In this document: piece by piece, positions 8,870 to 16,546 of the stretch
Layout of the letters: every line of letters begins with the position of its first letter
Position numbering within the stretch: the first letter of the stretch is position 1
NCBI GenBank assembly: GCA_009712635.1
Contig: WASS01000015.1
Location: forward strand, 186,001-250,000
Length of the DNA stretch: 64,000 nt
Origin: Hungatella sp.
GTDB lineage: Bacteria > Bacillota > Clostridia > Lachnospirales > Lachnospiraceae
Direction of reading: 5' to 3'
Position numbers and translations under genes: made by a program
The notes under the pieces: generated by a model
Seen by the model: only the letters and a program-made list of their open reading frames with translations
What the model was told of the DNA's origin: nothing
Database searches by the model: none

Positions 8870-9406
8870 CTACTGATATAAAATTCTCCTCACCGACTGA
8901 ATAGGCTGAAAATCCACATTGGATATCTTAATTCCATCTTCGGGGCCGCTGGCGTGAATCAGCTGGCCGTTGCCTATATAAATACCAATATGGCCTATGT
9001 ATGAAATAAGATCTCCCGGTCTGGCATTTCCAATCCCGCCTGCATCCACTCCTGCAGCTGCCTGATCCTGAGAGGTTCTTGGCAGATTGATCCCGAAATT
9101 TTTATATACACTCTGTACAAAACCGGAACAGTCTGCACCCTCTGTCAGGCTTGTCCCTCCATACCGGTAAGGGTTACCTAAAAATTGTCTTGCAAAGGAC
9201 ACCACCTGATCTCCTGCTGCTGACTGGTTTGGTGCAGAGGGCCCGTTTATTTTTGCACCCGGTCCATTTACAGTATTTATGATAAGTGGCTCGATAAGCG
9301 GTATGGATTCGCTTGCTGAAACAGTGTCAGCCTTTGCCGGGAAGCTGACTGATCCCGCAATTAAGATCCCTGTAAATAAGACTGCAATTAATGTTTTCTT
9401 ATGCAT
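8870..9406 (-). CDS. Secreted NlpC/P60 (C40) cell-wall peptidase
   Basis: A 178-residue exported cysteine peptidase that would cut peptidoglycan stem peptides. It has a signal peptide (residues 1-26, ending PAKA), a short linker, and an NlpC/P60 domain (about 64-178). Cys93 lies in EGADCSGFVQSVY, the catalytic His is His139 (YIGHIGIYIG), and the third polar residue is His151 (LIHASG). There are no SH3 or repeat domains, so binding specificity probably lies in the catalytic domain. The preceding gene on the strand is 20 bases upstream, so co-transcription is possible. Confidence 0.93.
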   Translation of the reverse strand: MHKKTLIAVLFTGILIAGSVSFPAKADTVSASESIPLIEPLIINTVNGPGAKINGPSAPNQSAAGDQVVSFARQFLGNPYRYGGTSLTEGADCSGFVQSVYKNFGINLPRTSQDQAAAGVDAGGIGNARPGDLISYIGHIGIYIGNGQLIHASGPEDGIKISNVDFQPIQSVRRILYQ

Positions 9407-9426
9407 GGTTTTTCCTCCTGTGAATT

Positions 9427-9963
9427 TTAGAATCCCATATCTTTCACGTCTTCTGACAGAAATCTGTGGTATGTCCCATGATTATCATGGAATTTAATGA
9501 AATAACGGTAAGAATCCCTGGCTGGATCTTCGAAATACAAAATAAAATCGCATTCTTCCCCATCACAGCTTTCGCAGATATACCTGCCGTCTGAATATCT
9601 GGAAAATACGTTTTTAATATCTTCCAGCTGTACACCAGGCTTTTCAATAATCTCAATAAATTCTTTTAAAAACCCACTCTTCTCTTCCTGTTCCCAAACA
9701 TATTGTGCCCCTTCCGGAGGAATAAGAAAGCAGAACCGGTCCTGGCTTTTCGTAATTTTTATTTCTCCCAGCCGGTCTTTTACATAAGCTTTGAATTCTT
9801 TCAGTGCTGTTTTTATTTCATCATCCGAATCTCCTGTTTTCAGGATATGAAGCAATGCCTTTTCCGGATAATAAAACCGGATTACTTCGTTTTCATATCC
9901 CAGTTTCATCTGTACTTCCATAATTGAATTAATGAGCATACGCTCCAGAGCAGCAACCTGCAT
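9427..9963 (-). CDS. Hypothetical protein, possible DUF3877
   Basis: A 178-residue soluble protein of unknown function. It has a helical N-terminal half (MQVAALERMLINSIMEVQM) and a mixed C-terminal half with a YICESCDGEECDFILYF segment holding three cysteines. It resembles small proteins of the Lachnospiraceae (possibly the DUF3877 group), but I cannot confirm the family. The start is placed at 9963 because AGGAG lies 7 bases upstream; the open frame extends to 10092 but would overlap the previous gene. It sits between the M14-like pair and the NlpC/P60 gene, all on one strand. Confidence 0.7.
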   Translation of the reverse strand: MQVAALERMLINSIMEVQMKLGYENEVIRFYYPEKALLHILKTGDSDDEIKTALKEFKAYVKDRLGEIKITKSQDRFCFLIPPEGAQYVWEQEEKSGFLKEFIEIIEKPGVQLEDIKNVFSRYSDGRYICESCDGEECDFILYFEDPARDSYRYFIKFHDNHGTYHRFLSEDVKDMGF

Positions 9964-9994
9964 GTCCGCTCTCCTTTCCATTCTTACCGGCACA

Positions 9995-10930
9995 TTATTC
10001 ATGAAGCCGCCGTATGATTTTAAAAATAATCCCTCCCTCAGTAACGAATGGCTGGGAATGGGAAAAGAAGACGATTCCTTCCGTAGGTGCAAGAATCTGG
10101 CTTATAATCTCACCTTCATAAGGATCCAGGATATCTGCCAGAATCTCTCCCCTGCTTACTTCCTCGCCTGGCTTTACGTGGGGACGGTATATGCCGGCAC
10201 AGTCCGTTCTGACACTGGATAAATCGCTTTCATGAAGAACGTTTGCAATATAGCCGCTGTGACTGGTGTAACGCACCATTCCCATACGGGTTAAAAACCG
10301 CAGAACAGAAGCCACTGCCATACGGGCAGAGGGTTCATCAATCTGATCCGTTCCGCTGGTATAGATAGAGAATGCGCTGGTATTTTTTAACTGCCAGTTA
10401 TAATTCAGAGTTGCCTTATCAAATGGCTTGGCATCCCGGACCACCACATAGGGAAGCCCAAAGAGATTTGCAAGACTTGGGTTTTGATATCCGGTATCCA
10501 TCATACGCACATGTGGTACGAAATTACCAGGAATATAAAAACTGGTAAACTGAATTCCATAGCTGTATTCTTTCACTGCATCGAAGATGCCCGCTGCAAT
10601 CCGTTTCGTCGTTTCTCCGCTTCCGTCTCCCGGATACATGCGGTTTATATCAGAATCATCAGTGGGCCAGAACCGTTTGCCGACGTTTAATGAGGCTGTA
10701 TTCACTGTGGGAATCACCATAATCTCATTGCCTTTAATGATGGCTCCCCGCTCTTCTAACTCTTTCAGCTGTCTGATTAACTGGGAACAGATATAAAGCT
10801 GCTGTACCTCGTTGCCTCTGCAGGCGCCTACAATACAGGCCGACTTCTCCCCTTTGCCAAAATGATAGCCATACAGATTCATATCGTCCCTGTAAAGATT
10901 CTTCAGTGTGTAAATGGTTTCTTTTCTCAT
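9995..10930 (-). CDS. M14/AstE-like protein without catalytic residues
   Basis: A 311-residue paralogue of the gene just upstream, with the same succinylglutamate desuccinylase/aspartoacylase fold (N-terminal peptidase-like domain, C-terminal beta-barrel from about 215). Aligning the two by eye, zinc ligand His46 of the partner is Arg38 here (GACRGNEVQQ), His133 is Thr129 (GIQFTSFY) and the catalytic Glu195 is Thr191. The NRMYPGD substrate-binding motif remains. It therefore looks like a pseudo-enzyme. It overlaps the upstream gene by 4 bases, so the two proteins are made together and may form a complex. Confidence 0.8.
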   Translation of the reverse strand: MRKETIYTLKNLYRDDMNLYGYHFGKGEKSACIVGACRGNEVQQLYICSQLIRQLKELEERGAIIKGNEIMVIPTVNTASLNVGKRFWPTDDSDINRMYPGDGSGETTKRIAAGIFDAVKEYSYGIQFTSFYIPGNFVPHVRMMDTGYQNPSLANLFGLPYVVVRDAKPFDKATLNYNWQLKNTSAFSIYTSGTDQIDEPSARMAVASVLRFLTRMGMVRYTSHSGYIANVLHESDLSSVRTDCAGIYRPHVKPGEEVSRGEILADILDPYEGEIISQILAPTEGIVFFSHSQPFVTEGGIIFKIIRRLHE

Positions 10931-11865
10931 GCCTGCTCCCCTCCTAACACCCGCGCCAGCAAAGATCCTGCCGATACTACGGGATATTCCCTGAGGGTAA
11001 ATACCAGACCGTCTATGGGAGAAACCACTTCCTCCAGAATTGTTCCGGTTAAAGGATTTAAGATCTGCCCTATGGGCTGGTTTTCTCTCACCGTACCAAG
11101 ATGTTCCACCAGGGGCATAAATATTCCCGGACTTTCCGCATGCAAAAGTCCAAGCTTCCGATTATAGGAAATCATGGGTTCTTTGGGAATTACAGTTTCT
11201 CCAGTCCATATTCCCAGTTCCTTCATCAGGCAGAGTATTCCTTCTGTCAGCTGTTTTCCATAGGTTTTAGTAATCCGCATTCCAACTCCCATTTCAACTA
11301 CAAAGGTAGGAACTCCTATGCTGTTTAACCCGTGGGACAGGGTGGAATCCAGCACTACGGCATTTTCATAAACCCAGACCAGATCCACATTCATCAGCTT
11401 TGCGTAGCCGATCAGCTTGTCTGCATAGGCTTCGCTCATACGGATCTGAGGAATCTCTCTTAAAAAGATATTACTGGCATGTAAATCCACGCAGAAATCA
11501 GAACCGGAGATGTCTGCCATGATCTCAGAAGCAATATGTTCCGATACAGCTCCCTCCTCATCACCTGGAAAAATCCGGTTCATATCAATGTCATACCCGG
11601 GCAGACCTCTGGTAATGGAATCGATTCCAAGTGGGTTAAGTGCCGGATATATATCAACAATTCCTTTTAAATAATCCTTATTTTCTCTGATAATACGGTT
11701 AATTTCATAACATACAAACTGGCCTTCCAGCTCGTCCCCATGAACGCCGGTGACAATACTGATCCGCTTTTCTTTACCGGTTACCGTCTCTGGTACCAAT
11801 CGGTTTTTATATATATTCCAGCTTTCTCCTACAGGCAGACCTACGGATGCAACTGTTTTTATCAT
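10927..11865 (-). CDS. Succinylglutamate desuccinylase/aspartoacylase family (M14)
   Basis: A zinc-dependent deacylase-type enzyme of about 312 aa. Numbered from a start 12 bases further upstream, the visible zinc ligands are His46 and Glu49 (VTGVHGDELEG) and His133 (VDLHASN), with the DIDMNRIFPGD substrate motif and catalytic Glu195 (TFVVEMGVGM). It probably removes an acyl or aminoacyl group from an amide; the natural substrate is unknown. The start at 11865 is chosen because an AAGGGTGAT site lies 6-7 bases upstream; 11877 and 11874 are alternatives. A promoter lies just upstream inside the end of the DUF1062 gene. Confidence 0.82.
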   Translation of the reverse strand: MIKTVASVGLPVGESWNIYKNRLVPETVTGKEKRISIVTGVHGDELEGQFVCYEINRIIRENKDYLKGIVDIYPALNPLGIDSITRGLPGYDIDMNRIFPGDEEGAVSEHIASEIMADISGSDFCVDLHASNIFLREIPQIRMSEAYADKLIGYAKLMNVDLVWVYENAVVLDSTLSHGLNSIGVPTFVVEMGVGMRITKTYGKQLTEGILCLMKELGIWTGETVIPKEPMISYNRKLGLLHAESPGIFMPLVEHLGTVRENQPIGQILNPLTGTILEEVVSPIDGLVFTLREYPVVSAGSLLARVLGGEQA

Positions 11866-11899
11866 ATTTCTCATCACCCTTGTTCTTATACTTTATTAC

Positions 11900-11927
11900 A
11901 TTATAAGAATAAATCAGCATGATTCAA
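11900..11927 (-). promoter_or_regulatory. Promoter of the M14-like gene pair
   Basis: Minus-strand TTGAAT (11927-11922) and TATAAT (11905-11900), 16-base spacer. The -35 overlaps the last codons of the DUF1062 gene, so the pair can be transcribed independently of it. Confidence 0.6.
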
Positions 11928-12538
11928 ACGTCAAGCAATTCCTGCCCGATGACCTCTTCCTTTTTTATCTGAATTAACATCCCATCTATAACTCTTGCCC
12001 CCGGCAAAAGAACCTCCTGTCCTGAAGTCACCATCCCTCCATCAAACCATTTTTTAATCTGACTTCTGGAAACTTCAAGCTCACTGGCAAGCAGAACATC
12101 TGCCCTGAGTTTCATTGCTGAAGGATTTTTTATCTGTATTTCCAGACAGTAATCTTTATTTCCCGGTGTGGTTGTGGGAGTCTTTAGAATATGATACCCG
12201 GTTTTTACTTCCATGATTTCCGCTTTGTTTCTTATAAACAGTTCTCTGTTGCTTCCATAACTGGCAGCCAGCTGGGGGCTGTTGCTTAAAAAGCCTTCAT
12301 ATTCCTCTTTATCTATATTCTCTGGATTTGCCCGCTCTATAATGGTCATGTTCCATGAGGTGTCACAATGGCTGCAGCGGTAAATCAACCACACATCCAG
12401 CAGTCTTCCATTGGCATTTACCCTGAATTTTCCACTGTTTTGAAACTCTGTTTTTTCTTTGCATTTGGGACACCTTCTTATCACAGAGGGCAGCTGGTCC
12501 GGTATAATCAGCCACAGTTTCCGTAAATTACGATTCAT
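11924..12538 (-). CDS. DUF1062 protein with zinc ribbon
   Basis: A 204-residue protein resembling the DUF1062 family. The N-terminal half has two CxxC pairs (RRCPKCKEK and YRCSHCDTSW) that form a likely zinc ribbon. The C-terminal part, with SRSQIKKWFDGGMVTSG followed by LLPGARVIDGMLIQI, reads like an S4 RNA-binding module. A role on RNA is therefore plausible but not shown. The start at 12538 is preceded by GGAGG 5 bases away; the open frame runs back to 12610, but those codons lack a ribosome site. Confidence 0.75.
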   Translation of the reverse strand: MNRNLRKLWLIIPDQLPSVIRRCPKCKEKTEFQNSGKFRVNANGRLLDVWLIYRCSHCDTSWNMTIIERANPENIDKEEYEGFLSNSPQLAASYGSNRELFIRNKAEIMEVKTGYHILKTPTTTPGNKDYCLEIQIKNPSAMKLRADVLLASELEVSRSQIKKWFDGGMVTSGQEVLLPGARVIDGMLIQIKKEEVIGQELLDV

Positions 12539-12619
12539 ATCTTCCTCCATATTATGATCTTTACGGATAACTCTACTATGAACCGTACTGCCTTCCCACC
12601 TCACTTTCAATTATAAATA

Positions 12620-12658
12620 AAAAAAAGGCAGTGTATCATCTTTTATGACACACCGCCT
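12620..12658 (-). terminator. Terminator overlapping the CD3324-like stop codon
   Basis: AGGCGGTGTGTCAT and ATGATACACTGCCT pair with few mismatches on the minus strand and are followed by at least six U. The stop codon (12645-12643) lies at the end of the first arm and in the loop, so the last five codons are part of the terminator stem. Confidence 0.85.
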
Positions 12659-12933
12659 GTATTCATCTTCTTTTCCTGGAGTACGATCCTTTGAATGCTC
12701 TTCTCTGACAGATAATAACGCTCCGCCAGAATCCTTACACAAAACCCGGATAGATAATCGTTATAGATGGAACGATCCCGCCGTTTCCGTTCTTCTCTGG
12801 CTCCTGTTCCTTCTCCCCAGTTTCTTTTATTTTCCTGTTTTCTTGGGATGTAAACATACTCCCCGTCAATATAATTCTGAATCAGTTCCACCAGCTCTTC
12901 TGGCAGAATTTCATTGGCTCTCTGATAGCGCAT
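12643..12933 (-). CDS. CD3324-like small helix-turn-helix protein
   Basis: A 96-residue protein with the N-terminus MRYQRANEILPEELVELIQ and the YIDGEYVYIPR segment characteristic of the CD3324/Mor-like family of clostridial regulators. A basic linker (about 35-52) leads to a predicted C-terminal helix-turn-helix (about 60-88, ILAERYYLSEKSIQRIVLQ). It probably binds DNA; the target is unknown. GGAGG lies 5 bases upstream of the ATG. The coding end forms part of its own terminator. Confidence 0.8.
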   Translation of the reverse strand: MRYQRANEILPEELVELIQNYIDGEYVYIPRKQENKRNWGEGTGAREERKRRDRSIYNDYLSGFCVRILAERYYLSEKSIQRIVLQEKKMNTGGVS

Positions 12934-13151
12934 CGCTGCCTCCTAAACAATTTTCTGTCCGGATTAGCAAAGGCTATACAATTACTTATCATTTCACTGC
13001 ATAACCCGTGCTATGCAGTCTTTGAGGGTTCCATCATAAATAACCCGCCTCCTTTTCAACACTCATTCACCCGCTGTTTCTCCAGTATTTTACCACAAAA
13101 TCATAAAAAATAACACCTTATACTTAATATAGAATTAAAAATGATCACTCC

Positions 13152-13811
13152 TTAGCTTTTTACAACCACCCCTAAGTACTTTGCCAGCTCAGCTGCCTGA
13201 TATAAATCCACCACTGCCCCTTTTAATTCCCTGCACTCATCGGAAAGCACAAGACCGTGTATGGTACAGGTTGTAAAATCCATCCCTTTTAACATCGTCT
13301 TAAAAAAGCTGGCATTATCTAAGTTAACTCGATTCCATAACAGATCCTTCATGCGGCACTGGGTAAGAAATCCTCCCTCTAACTGGGAGCCGGTAAGGTA
13401 AATATGCTCCATCTTGGAACTGTCAAAATTGGCATAGCGGAAATTACAGTCTGTTATTCTGGTATGAAGCATGGTGCTGCCGCAAAACCTGGTCCCCACT
13501 CCTTTGGAAGAAATGAATTCTGCCCGGTTAAAATAACAGTCTTCCAGACCGCAGTTGGAAAAATCACAGGAACGGAAAATAACATCGGTAAATTCTCCTT
13601 TTTCAAAAGAACAGTCCTGAAACAGGCAGTTTTCAAAAATTGAAGCGGAAAACTGCATACGGGAAATATCCTTCCCACTTATGCTGACGTTTCGGATTAC
13701 CGCATCCCGGATTTCTTCTTCCCTCTCTATTTTTCTATTTAATTCCCTTTCATCTATGAGGATCAGTTCCTCTTCCCCCGATAGAATGGGCGCAAGCAGC
13801 TTGTCTTTCAT
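13152..13811 (-). CDS. Pentapeptide-repeat protein
   Basis: A 219-residue cytoplasmic protein. From about residue 40 to 195 it follows the A(D/N)LXX-type five-residue periodicity with F or L at every fifth position (for example CLFQDCSFEKGEF and NFRYANFDSSKM), predicting a right-handed quadrilateral beta-helix. The first 35 residues are charged and helical. Function unknown; some relatives mimic DNA and protect gyrase, but nothing here proves that. The start is set at 13811 (MKDKLLAP), with AAGGAG 9 bases upstream; the open frame runs to 13901 without a ribosome site. Confidence 0.82.
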   Translation of the reverse strand: MKDKLLAPILSGEEELILIDERELNRKIEREEEIRDAVIRNVSISGKDISRMQFSASIFENCLFQDCSFEKGEFTDVIFRSCDFSNCGLEDCYFNRAEFISSKGVGTRFCGSTMLHTRITDCNFRYANFDSSKMEHIYLTGSQLEGGFLTQCRMKDLLWNRVNLDNASFFKTMLKGMDFTTCTIHGLVLSDECRELKGAVVDLYQAAELAKYLGVVVKS

Positions 13812-13949
13812 CCTTCCATACTCCTTTTTATTCTTATTGCTTTTATTATGCCATACAGCTTTATTCTGGACAATCATAAAAAAACAAAGTTCAAAATCCA
13901 TGCATAGGCACCGGCTATCAATGATTGAAAAAAGGCCGAATAGAGCCGA

Positions 13950-13979
13950 TTGGATTTTTATAGATACAACGCTTATAAT
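13950..13979 (+). promoter_or_regulatory. Promoter of the acyl-CoA operon
   Basis: TTGGAT (13950-13955) and TATAAT (13974-13979) with an 18-base spacer, 54 bases before the first acyl-CoA dehydrogenase. The LysR protein encoded beyond the operon is the obvious candidate to act here, but no T-N11-A site is convincing by eye. Confidence 0.6.
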
Positions 13980-14033
13980 AAAAACAGCAAGATTGTTAAA
14001 AAAATAATTATTTAAAACCAGGAGGAAGGTACT

Positions 14034-15218
14034 ATGAGTAAATTATCCAAAGAAGAATTTCAATCCTATTTAATGCAAATCCGAGAGCTGGCAGAAGGAC
14101 CGTTGGAAGAGATCCAGAAGGAAGTCGAGGTTACCAATAAATTTCCAAAAGAATTCTACGATCTGTCAATCAAAAATGATTTATACCGCTGCGCTCTGCC
14201 CGTAGAATACGGCGGCTACGGTCTGTCCGAACTTGAGATCTTACAGGTACAGGAAGAATTCTCCAGAGGACCGGGCGGAATGAGAATGCATCTTCACTAT
14301 GCAATGGATTTAAACTGGAGAATCCTTGATGATTACGGCAGCAAGGAACTGAAAGATGAATACATGAACAAGTTCCAGGATAAATCCGTATTCACCTGCT
14401 TCGCTCTGACAGAAGCAACCGGCGGTACCGGAGCTGATTTACATACCATGGCAGTAAAAGATGGCGATTCCTATGTATTAAACGGAGAAAAAACATTAAT
14501 CTCCCATACCGACTGCTGCGAATTTGCTTATGTAATTGCAGTTACCAATCCTGAATCAAAGAAAGACGACAGACTTTCCGCATTCTTTGTTCCCATGGAT
14601 GCTCCCGGATTTGAAGTAATCAACATGCCTCATATGATGGGCTGCCGCGGAGCTGGACACGGAGAACTGAAATTTACAGACTGTAAGATCGACAAGAAGT
14701 ATTTATTAGGAAAAGAAGGCCAGGGTCTTGAAATTGCCATGCATTCCTTATCTGTATCCCGTGCCCATATCGCAGCAAGTAACTTAGGTATGGCTCAGAG
14801 AATGCTGGAACTTTCCTTACAGTATGCAAATGACCGTGTAACATTTGGAAAACCAATCGGAACCCGTCAGGCAATCCGCTGCAAAATCGCTGATATGTCC
14901 ATGATGGTTCATGCACTGCGCTGCATGGTTTACGATTTTGCTAAATCCTATGAAGAGAATCCTACCGGCGAGTACATTGAAGAGAAAGCAGCAATGTGCA
15001 AGCTGTACAGCATTGATACCACAAGAAAAGTCAGTGATGAGATGTTAGAGATCTTCGGCGGAGTGGGATACTTTGAAGACTGCAAATACGGTCCAGTAGA
15101 ACGTCTCTACCGTGACTGCCGGGCAATGTGGCTGGAAGAAGGCGCACCTACGGTTCAGCGCATCACCATTTCCAGAAATACCATTAAGCATGGCGCAAAA
15201 ATGGAATACATCATCTAA
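14034..15218 (+). CDS. Acyl-CoA dehydrogenase family protein, divergent
   Basis: A flavoprotein of 394 aa with the full acyl-CoA dehydrogenase fold (helical 1-120, beta 121-235, helical 236-394). The catalytic base is Glu369 in MWLEEGAPTVQR, the position of the Glu in the YEGT motif. The FAD-contact loop reads ALTEATGGTGADL instead of the common ALTEPNAGSD, so substrate and flavin surroundings differ from the second dehydrogenase of the operon. It probably reduces or oxidises a CoA-bound acid with EtfAB as electron partner. AGGAGG precedes the ATG. A hairpin follows, so this gene may be expressed above the rest. Confidence 0.88.
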   Translation: MSKLSKEEFQSYLMQIRELAEGPLEEIQKEVEVTNKFPKEFYDLSIKNDLYRCALPVEYGGYGLSELEILQVQEEFSRGPGGMRMHLHYAMDLNWRILDDYGSKELKDEYMNKFQDKSVFTCFALTEATGGTGADLHTMAVKDGDSYVLNGEKTLISHTDCCEFAYVIAVTNPESKKDDRLSAFFVPMDAPGFEVINMPHMMGCRGAGHGELKFTDCKIDKKYLLGKEGQGLEIAMHSLSVSRAHIAASNLGMAQRMLELSLQYANDRVTFGKPIGTRQAIRCKIADMSMMVHALRCMVYDFAKSYEENPTGEYIEEKAAMCKLYSIDTTRKVSDEMLEIFGGVGYFEDCKYGPVERLYRDCRAMWLEEGAPTVQRITISRNTIKHGAKMEYII

Positions 15219-15230
15219 CAGGAATTCACC

Positions 15231-15275
15231 TTGGGGTCATCCGGTTCCGTATGGGCCTGATGACCCCAGGTTTTT
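15231..15275 (+). terminator. Internal hairpin, probable attenuator
   Basis: GGGGTCATC (15233-15241) pairs perfectly with GATGACCCC (15259-15267) and is followed by TTTTTG. It sits inside the operon between the first dehydrogenase and the CoA-transferase, so partial termination would lower expression of downstream genes or stabilise the upstream message. Confidence 0.7.
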
Positions 15276-15294
15276 GTAAAGGAGGAGGATCCGT

Positions 15295-16518
15295 ATGAAA
15301 CCTTTAGAGGGAGTAAAAGTAGTAGATTTAACCACATATCTTGCAGCCCCTACCACAGTCCGCGTTCTGGGAGAATGGGGCGCCGACTGCATTAAAATCG
15401 AGTCCGCCAAGGGTGATCCTGCAAGAACACAGGGAGCAGTATTTAACATGCCCTATGAAGACGATGAAAACCTGGCATTTGATGTTGCCAACATGAACAA
15501 ACGCTTTATTACCCTGGATTTAAAATCCGAGAAGGGTCTGGAAATCGCATACAAACTGATTGGAGAAGCCGATGTCTTTGTCACCAATACCAGAACAAAA
15601 TCTTTGACAAAACTGGGGCTTGACTATGAAACATTAAGCGAACGTTTTCCAAAGCTGGTTTTTGCCCAGGTCTTAGGCTATGGGGAGAACGGCCCGGAAA
15701 AAGATTCTGCCGGATTTGATGTTACCTGCTACATGGCCAGAGGCGGCGTGTTCGGAACAACTGTAAACAAAGGGGATGCTCCCATGATCCCAACCAATGG
15801 CTTTGGCGATTTCCAGGTTTCCTTAGGGCTTGCATCAGGAATCTGTGCTGCTCTTTATGCACGGGAAAAATCTGGAAAAGGCGATAAGATCACGGTCTCC
15901 CTCCATCATGCCGCTGTTTACGCACTGAGCACAGGAGTGATTTCTGCCCAGTACGGCAATCAGTACCCAAAAAGCAGAAAAGAAGTTCCTAACCCATTTA
16001 ATAACGTATACCGTACCAGCGACCAGAAATGGGTGGTAATCTGCTGTCCGGAGTATGATCGTGACTATGAGAAGATCATGACACTGTTAGGAAGACCGGA
16101 CATGGTTGGAAATTCCCGTTACATGAGATGTGCAGACGTAAATGCAGGTCATTTAAACCATGAGGTCATTGATGTTCTTGATGCCGCCATTGGCAAACTC
16201 ACAAGAAAAGATTTAATGAGCATGTTTAAAGCCAACGATTTAGCCTGCGAAGCTGCCTATGAACCTCTTGATATGTACGAGGATGAGCAGGTCTGGGCCA
16301 ATCGCATTATTGCAAAGATTCCCTACCCTTCCGGTGAACGCTATCTTCCCACAAACCCGGTAAACTTTGGTTCTGTTGGAGAACCGGAGTATCGGATCGG
16401 CGGCTCCCAGGGTGCTCATACGGTTGAGATCCTGAACCATCTGGGATACAGCCAGGGTGAAATCGGTGAGATCCTTGCCTCCGGTGCAGCCACCGGGGAA
16501 ACAAAGCTGAAAAAATAA
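15295..16518 (+). CDS. Class III (CaiB/BaiF-type) CoA-transferase
   Basis: A 407-residue family III CoA-transferase that moves CoA between carboxylic acids, for example from the reduced product to new substrate. The N-terminal LEGVKVVDLTTYLAAPTTV segment and the GADCIKIESAKGDP motif are typical. Asp172 in NGFGDFQVSLG is at the position of the Asp that forms the acyl-aspartyl intermediate. AGGAGG lies before the ATG. With a ligase in the same operon, the usual arrangement is priming by ligase and steady-state CoA recycling by this enzyme. Confidence 0.9.
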   Translation: MKPLEGVKVVDLTTYLAAPTTVRVLGEWGADCIKIESAKGDPARTQGAVFNMPYEDDENLAFDVANMNKRFITLDLKSEKGLEIAYKLIGEADVFVTNTRTKSLTKLGLDYETLSERFPKLVFAQVLGYGENGPEKDSAGFDVTCYMARGGVFGTTVNKGDAPMIPTNGFGDFQVSLGLASGICAALYAREKSGKGDKITVSLHHAAVYALSTGVISAQYGNQYPKSRKEVPNPFNNVYRTSDQKWVVICCPEYDRDYEKIMTLLGRPDMVGNSRYMRCADVNAGHLNHEVIDVLDAAIGKLTRKDLMSMFKANDLACEAAYEPLDMYEDEQVWANRIIAKIPYPSGERYLPTNPVNFGSVGEPEYRIGGSQGAHTVEILNHLGYSQGEIGEILASGAATGETKLKK

Positions 16519-16546
16519 CCACGATAGAATGGAAAGGTGAGATGAC

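Noticed and set aside
12645-13004. 119-codon plus-strand frame opposite the CD3324-like gene
   Set aside because: No ribosome site and low-complexity content; the minus-strand gene has a strong site and family motifs.
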